Shown piece by piece: positions 34,935 through 44,343 of a stretch of DNA of 64,000 nucleotides (positions within the stretch are counted from its first letter, which is position 1; every line of letters begins with the position of its first letter). This stretch comes from Usnea hakonensis (lineage: Eukaryota > Ascomycota > Lecanoromycetes > Lecanorales > Parmeliaceae): assembly GCA_013423325.1 (NCBI GenBank), contig BLJB01000147.1:62001-126000 (forward strand). Direction: 5' to 3'. The position numbers and the translations under genes are program-made. The notes under the pieces are model-generated. The model searched no databases, was not told where the DNA came from, and was given only the letters and a program-made list of their open reading frames with translations.

Positions 34935-36230
34935 TCAACCCATCAGCTCTCTCAACATCCCCACAAACTCTAGATGCAGCTCCGCGAAGAACTTGTCGTC
35001 TCCCACCATCTCCGTCAAGCCCCTTGCTCTCATTCTAGCAGCCCCATACTGTCTCGGATACCCATCGGGGTCCGTTGTCCTTCCAGTCAGGAATGACGAC
35101 ACAGGAATACGGAGCTCCTTCTTGACATCTTCATGATCATCTCCGTCACCTTCACTTTCTTTCATCTTCTCCGCAGTCCTCGTTATGATATTCTCTGCAA
35201 TGCGCCGGAAATGCTCCCAGATGAACGTCATGACTTGATACGCTCGGGTTTCGCTACTGGCGAGCGCTATCAGCGCGTATTTGCGATATCCGCCGCGAGC
35301 ATACGGATCCGAAAGGCGGAATATGTATGCTATGGTCCAGCCCTCTGGTGGCGTACCGAAGAAAATTTCACCAGCCGTTTGACCGCGAGGAAGCTGTTCG
35401 CCAGACAGAGTGCGAATGGCCGCTCGGCGGATGATAGAGTAGGTATTTGGATCGGTGGGACTGGAGGTCGAAATGTAGGATAAGGTATGTTTGTGATAGA
35501 AAGATGCCGAAGTGTCGGAAGCGAAGGATTCGGGTGAGGATAGCTGATTCAAGCGTACGGGTGCTTCCCGATCATCCTCCGAGTCCGAGTCATTCTGCTG
35601 ATCCCGGTAGATCTGGAGCGACTCTTTGAAACGCAGGATCGGACTGCCATTGCGGCCACCGCCATCGGCCTTTGGACTTCCCGGGGCACCTGGAGGTAAT
35701 TTGCTGGATATTTCTTCCGGGAGGCTTATGGTGCAGCTCTCGCATCCTTTGCCAATGCTACCCGCAGCTGAGAAGCGGTTGAGTGGCTTCAAGGGCCTCA
35801 GAGAGTTGTGCTTATGAGCTCCAAGCGTGGCTGGCAGCAGCTCTGGAGAAGTGCTTGCACTGGTTGGAGTCGACTCGGGAGTACCGCCGAAGTCAAAAGA
35901 GCTTCTGTTCGAGGACAGAAGGAAGGCAGGAGCTAATGGGGCCGAGTCACGAGGAGCTGCTTCCAGATCCCCCACACTCGACGATATGGACCCAGGATAG
36001 CAAGACAGACATTCGACGGGCTTGATCTGGGTGCAAAGGATGGAAGTGGGGCCGTCGTTTTCGCAAAAGTGAGAGAGGGAGAGCTATCGAATTGCGCAGT
36101 CCAACAATCAGCCACCAAGATCAGATCTACTTTAGATCTCGGGTCCTGCTGGAAGCAGATAGCCCACGAGAGCCTTTGCGCACAAGGGGAGTTGGCAACA
36201 ACAACAACAACGACGTACGATGATATCCAT
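34935..36230 (-). CDS. LST7: Folliculin-like protein LST7
   Basis: A 12-nt first coding exon (36230-36219, ATGGATATCATC) joins across a 135-bp intron (GTACGT...GATAG) to 36083-34935, giving 386 residues. The spliced start MDIILSLSHFCENDGPTSIL is the folliculin N-terminal signature; unspliced frames cannot produce it. CTQIKPVECLSCYPGSI and CESCTISLP (Cys pairs) follow, then a Ser-rich insert, and RRAAIRTLSGEQLPRGQTAGEIFFGTP, IAYIFRLSDPYARGGYRKYALI and FIWEHFRRIAENI of the longin/FLCN domain. In yeast Lst7 pairs with Lst4 as a GAP for the Rag GTPase Gtr2 at the vacuole in TORC1 signalling. Only the N-terminal FLCN domain is present, as in Lst7. Confidence 0.92.
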
Positions 36231-37639
36231 CCTTTTTCTACCTATTATCTTCTTCCCCAACAAGCTACTCGTGCCACTACACCCTCACAGCTTCACCTGA
36301 CGCCCCATGTCTCTCGACTCTCAAAGTGTGGATTAATAATTAAAATTATCGCTGACGGTGTCGTGTGCGGAAGCGAACGCATGTGATCGGTAACCGCGGT
36401 CACGAGAGGCGAGGGGGATAAAAAAGGTCGGGGTCTCGTTCTCTCCTACTTAGGAGTCCTAGGTAGGTAGGTACCAAGGCTCCAGCCCCCGCCGTCGACC
36501 GCTGGGAGCGTAGATCGCAGAAAGGAAATTAGGTGCCGCAGCTATGTCGTATCGCGCATGTACCGAGGGTTCTCATACGCAAAATAAAGTAAAGTAGAGT
36601 AAGTCGCGGGAGGAAAGCTACCAACCAAGCGGTGAGATCTCAAAAAACCAAAAGAGAAAACCAACCCTCCTCCTCCTCCTCCTACGTAGCTACGTAGCTA
36701 TCTATCTTACAAACCTTCGGTAAATCAATCCGAAGCAAACAATAATGTTCATCTACTCTTCTTTTCCCCCGCGCACCAATCACAAACCGGCAATCAAAGC
36801 CGCAGATCAGACACACCCGCCGATCCCCAGCAAAAATGTACCTACCTACCTACCTTATCTTTTTAGAGTAAGAATTCCCCGTCCGGTTTCGACCCCTCTT
36901 TTTTTTTTCTAATCTTTTTCTCTTTCTCTGTCCCCTTCCTTCTTTCTCCTTTTCCTGCTCCTTTTCATGTCATTTCGAAGGAAGGAAGATTACGATATCG
37001 CTGCTGGGAGAGTAGAGTAAGCTGGGAATATGATTATTATAAATGTCCTTTGAGGCTGGAAGGAGGAAAGTGTTCCTGCCGTTTATGTACGGCACTCTTC
37101 TCTGCCGTATCTCTGCCGTACATTTGAAGGACTTTTGGGCTGAGGTCGGTTTACTTATTAGTTATTACTTTACCTTATTTACTTTTTTTAGATCAAAAGC
37201 CTGCTGGACCCTGGAAAGCTTATTTTTTTTTTTTCAGCAGGACCCTGGTTTTGGAAGAGAGGGGGGAGGGGGTAGGGGAGGGGTTGGTTTGCGAAGGAGG
37301 CTCTTCCTCGTGGCGCGCTTGGCTGCTTGGGGGGTTAGCGTTATCGTTATCGGCGTGCAGGTGGTGATTTAGAGTACCTACTTAGGTAGAGTATGCGATG
37401 ATATGTAGGTACGTACGGAGGAGTAGGGTGTTTTTACATGGTTTTGCCGGCCATTACTCCGTAGAGTACTTAGAATGGAAATTTTTTTTTTTTCATTAAC
37501 AGGTCTCGTGGGCGGGACGAATGCATAAAGGACCTATCTGATAAGACTGTCAAGGTCGTCTTCTCGTACCTGTCCGTAGAGCATCATATCTTCATATCCT
37601 GGTATCATTGCTCCCCCCCGTCATCAAAAATGTCCTCCC
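36231..37639. other. Long promoter-like spacer with simple repeats
   Basis: 1.4 kb upstream of LST7 and downstream of PDCD2/TSR4. It contains TAGGTAGGTAGGTACC (about 36.46 kb), CTCCTCCTCCTCC followed by TACGTAGCTACGTAGC (about 36.67 kb), TACCTACCTACC (about 36.84 kb) and pyrimidine tracts near 36.9 and 37.2 kb. Open frames here lack any family features. Confidence 0.5.
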
Positions 37640-38965
37640 TCAGCTCTTTCCCCCCTTCGCATCCTCCTCCCACTGTACCCCAACCCACTCCTCCACCCAC
37701 CCCACCTCCCCAACTGCCACCCCTCGCTCCCCACAATCCTTTTCACACACCCCCAGAATCACAGTGCCCCACTCCATCCCCTCCATCCCTTCTTCCTCCA
37801 CCTCCAGCTCAGCGATAGCCTGCGGCACAAGCTGCAACTCAAACACGCGAGGAGCGTTGCAGTTGGGACATCGAGGTATCCTGCTAGTGCTGCTTCCTTC
37901 TTCGCGCGGCTTGGAGATGAAATTGAGCTTTTTGGTCTCACTAGATGAGGAGGGAGGGGGCGGGAACATTATTCGGCCCACGGTATCGGTGTTTGAATAT
38001 AGTAGAGGTGCTCCGCCGTATTCGTAGCGGAGTACCTGTTGTGGGTTTTGGGCGAGACGGTCAGCGAATTTCTGGAATGTTTTGTCGATGGTGGATTCGA
38101 AGGCGTCTTTTTCGTCGTCTTTGCTGCTCGAGGGCCCCTCGGGGTCTAGGACCCTTGCTGTGGTTGAGGAAGTGAGGGGCGTGGGGTCGAGGCTCTCGTA
38201 GTCTGCGTCGAGGTGGTAGGTGGGATAGGGGTTTGGGAAGGAGGATTGAGGGGGCCATGGTTGCTTTTGGGCGGGAGCTGGTGGAGGGGTAGAGATGCTG
38301 GCTTTCGAGGCGAAGGTTGCGGGGAGGTCGGTTGATGGAGACTGAGACGGTTTGGATGCTGTAGGTGAGAAGGGGGAAGTGTGCGAGTTCGAAGACACGA
38401 ATGGATTGGCAGGCTGGGAATGTGAGGCGGTGGTGGATGAGAATGGATTCTGATTGGAGCTGGCAGGGTTTGGAAAGGTCGAATTGAAGAGGCTGTTGCC
38501 CAGATTCGGAATTGCAGTCTCAGGCTTTGGGTTCTCTGGTGGTGCTGGGCCATTTGCCGTTGTCTTCAATTTCGCGACCCTGATGCCTCTAATGGCTCTC
38601 ATCGTCCCCTCTTTCCTCCGGCATGCCTTTCTCCTGCAGCTGAAGATGTACAATTTCCGTTCGTGTCCTGGAAACCTCTCCGGCAGATCTCCGTTTAATT
38701 GTAACAGTAGGGTCATCATACTGTTACATATCCTGCATTTTGCGAGGTCCGCCGAGGGAGCACTGTTTCCGTCTAGCCATACCTAGCCAGCTTGTTAGGT
38801 TCTTTAGCAGGTGATCAATAATGGGGAATATTGTCGTACCGGGTAGCCTCCAAGCTGGTTGAAGTCATCATCAGTAGATTCTTTTGAGGCATAGCCAAGC
38901 AAGATGCTGGTGGTTGTGAAGGTTTCACTCTCATTATCAGAGGAATCACTATCATTTGGAGGCAT
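37640..38965 (-). CDS. TSR4: PDCD2-family protein (TSR4-like), ribosome assembly chaperone
   Basis: Exons 38965-38840 and 38782-37640 with a 57-bp intron give 422 residues. The N-terminus is acidic (MPPNDSDSSDNE), then ILLGYASKESTDDDFNQLGGYP joins VWLDGNSAPSADLAKC. A Cys-rich N-terminal module follows (CRICNS, LQLNGDLPERFPGHERKLYIF, CRRKACRRK), a long Pro/Ser-rich linker, and the PDCD2_C module with VLRYEYGGAPLLYS, CPNCNAPRVFELQLVPQ, WGTVILGVCEKDCG and WVEEWVGVQWEE. In yeast Tsr4 is a cotranslational chaperone of ribosomal protein uS5 (Rps2). Start choice: the first ATG that gives the acidic N-terminus of the family; an upstream in-frame ATG at 39049 would add an unrelated leader. Confidence 0.94.
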
Positions 38966-39662
38966 TGTGATGGGGCTTGTTGTAGAGTAGACACTGGCCT
39001 TGCTCCATAGGCAACTTGTGAGACCTCTGTGTTGACCCAACCTCAACAAGATTTGGTGAATGATACCTGGACCAATTCACAGGGTCAGACAACAACAGCA
39101 ATGTTGAAGCTGTGTTTAAAGCCTAGATGTGAATTTATTGGTTGTTTGATGTGACTTTTGCAGGCTAGATCATTCTGCGTTAGACTAGACCCGGCCAATG
39201 TCTCGCCGACATAAGTGACATACGGTAAGTACTATAAGTACCTCTCGCACCACCATCTTCTTTCTCTTTTCTTTCTCTTCCAAAGCATGACAACAAGTGG
39301 CTCCCAATAGACCACAAACATCCTTTCAAGTCATCTCTCTGAATGGCGATGGAAGGGATCAGAGAGAATCGTATATAGGCTAGCCCATATACATATATAT
39401 ATATATAAATATTTATATTTCAACTATGCTTCAAGTGATACTTCTTCGTCTAGCAAGATGTGATAAGTAAGACCAGAGCTATGAAAGGCAGCCAGTGCTC
39501 TATGCCAATCCGTAGCATGTCTCCTACGCTACCGCATCTCTCAGTCTCAAGGTAACGAAGACATTGAGCACGCCGCAACCGTCGATGGCAACCTAACTGA
39601 GCTCTGACTCCTCCAAACACAACTCTGCACAACACGAATAACACCCACCTGCGGCTATCAAG
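38966..39662. promoter_or_regulatory. Divergent spacer of PDCD2/TSR4 and the CCHC-knuckle gene
   Basis: About 700 bp with an alternating TA run (about 39.39-39.41 kb) and no coding features. Confidence 0.45.
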
Positions 39663-40638
39663 ATGTCTGACCATACTGGAGATACGAATGACAAGTTGCT
39701 GGTAAACACAAGTGGGAGACTATCAATTGCGTAATGACTAACGCAAAACGCAGGGGTTCTTCTATATAGGACATGCCGCCCGCTATGTTCCTGACCCGAC
39801 TCTGATCCAATTTGAAGCACCTTCGGACGATGAGGCCGAAGAAGGTGCCAAAGAAGCCGACGACGCTGTTGAAGATAAGAACAACGATGGCTTTAACGAT
39901 ACATCATTACCGGCTCTTACCAATGATTATGGTTCCCGACCATCGAGTTCTGATCCCAATAGCAGCTCCGATCCGACAACTCCTTCGAGCCGCCTCCGAC
40001 CATGGACCATGAGTCCCGTCAATCAAGTCCTGACATCGTCAGCAGCGCCTCAGGGTCTATGACCCCGGAAGATCTTCTCGAACGCGCCAGGAACATACCA
40101 ACACCCGCCCAGCTCGCCGCCCGAATGGCTGCTCTCCCAGTGTGTGATATGCACTGGTAAGTCACCTAGAACCTCATGTCAAATTCGTCGCTGACTAATC
40201 TTCAAAGTCCGTGGACACGATTCGAGTTCCTGCCCTTATAGACCGTACGAGGAAGTAGAGGACGGCGAAGTAGACGCCAGTGCGTCAAGAAGTCCCGAAC
40301 CAGCCACAGACCCTACCCCAAGTGTACGCGATGAAGATTCTCGCGCTACCTTTAGTGAGGCAGAGTATTCGGCCCTTGGATCTCAACGAGTCAGTCTCCA
40401 GGTCCTTAATCTTACTGCATCTGCTCTATCTAACACCTTGTAGATTGTCTCCGATGAGGAGCCTACCGACCGAGATACTTTTGAACATTACTACACATTT
40501 CTCTGTGGTCCAGTCCATTCTCCTTCGCGGTGCCTGCCAGCATTGTCACCGAGTCGTCGTCACGTCCGAGCGAAGCTTCGTGCGCCAGCTTCTTTAATCT
40601 TCCGAAATCTAGGAAGTGGGTGGTTCATGTGGAAGTAA
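39663..40638 (+). pseudogene. CCHC zinc-knuckle protein gene with frame disruption
   Basis: Splice signals define exons 39663-39701, 39754-40156, 40208-about 40394 and about 40454-40638. The first two introns have excellent branch sites (TGACTAAC, CTGACTAATC). The exon 1-2-3 phase is consistent and yields a zinc knuckle CVICTVRGHDSSSC (C-X2-C-X4-H-X4-C) across intron 2, then an acidic tail. However, exon 2 in this phase meets TGA at 40060-40062. The most protein-like sequence for about 40.00-40.14 kb (MTPEDLLERARNIPTPAQLA) lies in another frame, so two compensating one-base shifts are implied. Either the gene is decaying or the sequence has errors. CCHC knuckles bind RNA or single-stranded DNA; the specific role is unknown. 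If intact it would be a small Ser/Asp-rich protein of about 270 residues. Confidence 0.5.
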
Positions 40639-42600
40639 GGGAGCCGAGTTGGAAACTTACAAGCACTTATTCGGCCCATTATGTCGTTGCTCAATTGTCG
40701 ATACACTAGGACATTTCATATCAGGCTACCTACTCGCAAGCTATAGAATATATAAGACTTGACCAACTCAAAAACAAAGATTCGATCTCAACTGCTCCTA
40801 CACACGCATTTCCTCGATCACCATCTCTCATCTCCTAGTGTTTTAGCCTCCGAACCTAACAGCAAAACTCGTCTTGGTGTACAGAATCAAAACATTAGAG
40901 CTCTTATGGTGGTCAAATACGACCTTCACGTCGTGGACATCTTGAACAAGATACATCTCTGGCTCTTGATCTTACTCCAGAAGCGCCTTGAATGCCGTTC
41001 ACTCAATTTGCTCAACGAAGTCGACGGTACCCCTATGCCGCACGCTGCCATCAACCATTGTCTTCTTCCAGACACTCATCATGCAAAGGCATCCGCACAT
41101 GCCTTACGCGGGCTCCAAATTTCCAGTAGATGGCATTAATGGAACATCGCCTTTCTGAGCTTCCCGCGAGGAGAGTTGGATTGGTGCTTTTTACTGAATC
41201 CTATCGCACTTCTCTTGGATCGTCGGACTGCGGTCCATATTAGTGGGATACTGCATAAGAATGATGACGTGTTCGATTGTCGGCGAAGCCGCTGGCTGTA
41301 GCTACGATTTGGCGTTGTTTGGCGGTTGGGGATATAGTGGATGGTTTGAGATGGATGATAGGGGTAGGGATGTCCTGTTAGTTGGATGTGCGTTGGAGGG
41401 GGAAAAAGATTGACGGAAACTAGCGAGATAAAGAGTCAATTACGTACGTGCGTGTTACTTGTATCTCCAGTCGCTATCTTCACGTGCCTTATAGAATCGA
41501 CACTGTTTTCAATCCCATCATATATTCCGTTAAAATCTAAAATTTGACAAGGGCCTTCTATGCAACCCCTTGGACCTCAATCGCCAGATAGCAAACAATT
41601 TCCCTTGCCAAATGTTCGCAATGTTCAGCTTGTACCACCAGCATTTTGATTTATGGCATTCTTCATTCACCATGAATCTGATCAACGACCTTCGCTACAC
41701 AAGACCCTTGAACCAACGAACCCCCCCCCCCCCCTCCACATCCCCCTTTCCAAGCTCGTATTCCTCATATGTATAAGGTAACACCTTTCTCCTTCCCCAA
41801 TCGTGTATCCGAGCATGTATTCTCCACTTCCAGCAGTCGCTGCATGCTGTCGCCAAGTGTTGGATTGGCTGCGGGAATCGGAAAGAGGATGCGTAAAGTC
41901 TGCCGGTGGCCGTGCTAGTTGGGCCGTAAAGGATGGGGAGGGTAGGCTGCTGTCGTCATGGTGTTAGTAGCGGTGACGGTGTTGGCGGCGGAGAACTAGA
42001 TGATGGTTAGTATGATCGGGTGTCTTCGTTTAGTTCTTGTGGCCTGAAGTTTTTTTTTTTTTTTTTTTTTTTTTTTTGTTTAAGTTTCTTTTTTTTTTTT
42101 GTTTTTGTGGGCTGAAGTTTTTTTTTTTTTTTTTTTCATTTTATTGTGTAAGTTTCCTAGTTATTCAAGGTAGGATTTTTCCTGGATTCTGGGGCTAGGA
42201 AACTTTAGGAGGGCGATGGGTGATGAATGTCACCCATATTCTCCTAGAGATGTGCGTGTGTCCCCCACACAAATCTAATTGTTCGGGTTCATTTCTTCCT
42301 TTGAGGCTAGTTATCCGCCTGGCTATATCTCATGGTAGTTTGTATGCACTTTGTGGTGGACTCGGAGAAGTTCTTCGTGTCTTGGATATCGAAAGGGTTT
42401 TGTCGTGATGGGTTGTGAGTGCTGTTGCGGTGAGTGTTGTTGTTGTGGGTGCTCATGATCGTAAGCTTGGAGTGCGGCGCAGGCCTGTCTCGATTTGTTG
42501 GATATGAAATGCAGTGAAAGAGAGAGGTAGAGGTTTGTATTTTTTTCTGGTAGTATTGTTATAACTTGTTTGGCTCTACTACAGCGCCATCGTACGCGAA
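40639..42600. other. Gene-poor region with poly-C and poly-T tracts
   Basis: A 381-bp open frame at 40759-41139 (plus) has no recognisable motif and I do not call it. There is a 14-bp C run at 41721-41734 and duplicated poly-T tracts at 42050-42136. Nothing else is supported. Confidence 0.45.
42043..42136 (-). repeat. Twin poly-T tracts after a duplicated 13-bp tag
   Basis: TGTGGCCTGAAG and TGTGGGCTGAAG each lead into a run of T longer than 18 bp, and each T run is followed by GTTTAAGTTTC or GTGTAAGTTTC-like sequence. Read on the minus strand these are two poly-A tails in tandem, so a duplicated retroposed fragment is one explanation; replication slippage is another. Confidence 0.55.
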
Positions 42601-42619
42601 ACGTTCTCGTGAAGGTTGC

Positions 42620-43220
42620 GAGTGGCCAGTTTCCTGATCTCTTATCCGTTGAGGTCGTATATCCTCCGAGAATACCTTCTTAAAGACCACTTTTCCTCCC
42701 TACTGCTGCCCAGAGTTTGCCATATCCTTCACCTCCTCACCCTTCGTGTGGTCGTATCAAATGAGATTATTCACGCATCGGCGCACGCTCGCGAAGTTCT
42801 CAAGGTCGACCTGGTAAATGGATATTAAGTCTGCTTGAAAGCCAGTCTGTTTGACAATCTTTTCTTTGGCCACGTTGCCCTCCTCGATGGATTGAACAGC
42901 GAGAAGTAGCTGTAATCATCCATAATGATTACTGATTCTACGAAGAACACGATAGAAATTTTCAGCCCTTGTACCACAATCTGAGACGTCGGTCCCATTT
43001 CTTGTATAAGGAAGCATATGGGATCTTGCTTCTTCTCGGGACAGCCCATTTTCGATGCTGCCTAGAGTGTGCCATGCCGTTCATATGTTGGCCCTCCGTG
43101 AAGTCATACCATTTCAGCCCTTGTACCGCGATCTGAGACGTCAAGCCCATTTCCTGTATTCAGAGTATGATGCACATGGGATCGTGCTGCTTCTGCTCGG
43201 GACAGCCCGATTCGTTCTTG
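42620..43220 (+). repeat. Degenerate tandem duplications of a coding-like fragment
   Basis: Two sections with about 80% identity start at about 42958 and 43108 (CAGCCCTTGTACC...). They encode related peptides, FQPLYHNLRRRSHFLY and FQPLYRDLRRQAHFLY, each leading to LLLLGTA.F. A second pair, about 350 bp apart (about 42.70 and 43.06 kb), encodes LLPRVCHILHLLTLR and MLPRVCHAVHMLALR. The frames are broken by stops, so this looks like internal duplication inside a former gene. I do not recognise the family. Confidence 0.55.
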
Positions 43221-43328
43221 TTACAGCGATTGGCTTATATCGCTCTCACGAAGGAGATTTCTTTGCAGATAAGATACTGCATATCGACGGTACCCTGTGT
43301 TGATAGGCCGAGGTACTTTTACTCCTGA

Positions 43329-43796
43329 TTAATTCCCTACAGGCGCATAAGTGAATGTGCCTTCTCCAAGGCTTGCGCTGCGCCAAATCGAATCACCGCT
43401 TTTGTCGGATGACTGAGCGAGGTAGAGAGATAACGCGCTGTAGTGAATAGGCGAGAAGGGATCGAATCGCCTCAGGCGAGTGTCGAGATCCGCTATCTGG
43501 GTGGCAAGGAACTTTCTTGCCTGGAAAAAATGAAATGAGCCAAAGAAGCCCAGAGTAACGTCTCGCCGCGTCTTGCATGTTGAGACTAGCAAAGAGATAA
43601 TGGTTGATCCATTGAATGATCGCCGAGGCGTGAAAAGGCGCTGTGGCAGACGGCTGACCTTGAGGCTGTCGCTAGGATCAACTTTCGGAGCATGTCTTTG
43701 AACGCTGAGAGAACTGAAATCGAGGCTAGATACGAATTGGTATGATTTCCCGATTGGATTTATAGAAGATGTACCTTGGTCGTAATCACGAAACAC
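43329..43796 (-). CDS. Unrecognised open reading frame, possible gene remnant
   Basis: 155 codons on the minus strand with a start and stop and a fairly coding-like composition (for example FLATQIADLDTRLRRFDPFSPIHYSALSLYL). No domain, signal peptide or membrane segment is visible. A possible donor GTACAT near the upstream end hints that the true start is in an exon further upstream (ATG at about 43.81 kb), but the model is weak. It lies beside the degenerate duplications at 42.6-43.2 kb and may belong to the same decayed locus. Confidence 0.3.
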   Translation of the reverse strand: MFRDYDQGTSSINPIGKSYQFVSSLDFSSLSVQRHAPKVDPSDSLKVSRLPQRLFTPRRSFNGSTIISLLVSTCKTRRDVTLGFFGSFHFFQARKFLATQIADLDTRLRRFDPFSPIHYSALSLYLAQSSDKSGDSIWRSASLGEGTFTYAPVGN

Positions 43797-44283
43797 CAGC
43801 TTCTCTTCACCATAACTTAGGAATTTTCTTGTTGAAAGTTTGAAGCTCGTGGCTTTCTTGGCAGCAGATATATCTTTTCTTCATATACAAGGTTTGCTGT
43901 TATCTGGGGACATGCAATATGTGAGGAGGACTTGGGGGCACAAGTGAGCAGAAGAAGCGATCGAGGGTAACCTTTGGAAAAACCTTGTTATCTTCCCACT
44001 TGATATATTATGGCAGAGTTCGTCAAATCCTTCTCGAGACCTTCAGTCAGCTAGGGACCCTCGTACATCTTGATATCATGCGAGCTTGCCTCTTGCTCGG
44101 TATCGTTGCGTATGATCTTCCAACACAAGATAGATGTAGCATCGTGGTAAACCTCCGCTAGTACGATGAGCTCGAGCTAGAGTGGTTAAACCACAACGTC
44201 ATTTTCCTCATGGAGACGGTTCAGACCATGTCTCTGGCACCTAGCTAGGCGGGTATGTCCCGAGAAAGTGGCGGAATAGGCGA

Positions 44284-44343
44284 GAACGAAGAGTGAGGAG
44301 AGAACGAAGAGTGAGGAGAGAACGAAGAGTGAGGAGAGAACGA
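44284..44343. repeat. 18-bp minisatellite, 3.3 copies
   Basis: GAACGAAGAGTGAGGAGA is repeated three times perfectly and then partially. The period is a multiple of three; on the minus strand it would read as repeated LSSLFV, but no gene around it is supported. Confidence 0.92.

Noticed and set aside
38966..39049. Upstream in-frame ATG for the PDCD2/TSR4 gene
   Set aside because: The leader it adds is unrelated to the family; the acidic MPPNDSD start fits better.
44284..44343. CRISPR-like array
   Set aside because: An 18-bp unit repeats head to tail without spacers, so it is a minisatellite; CRISPR would not be expected in a fungal nuclear genome.
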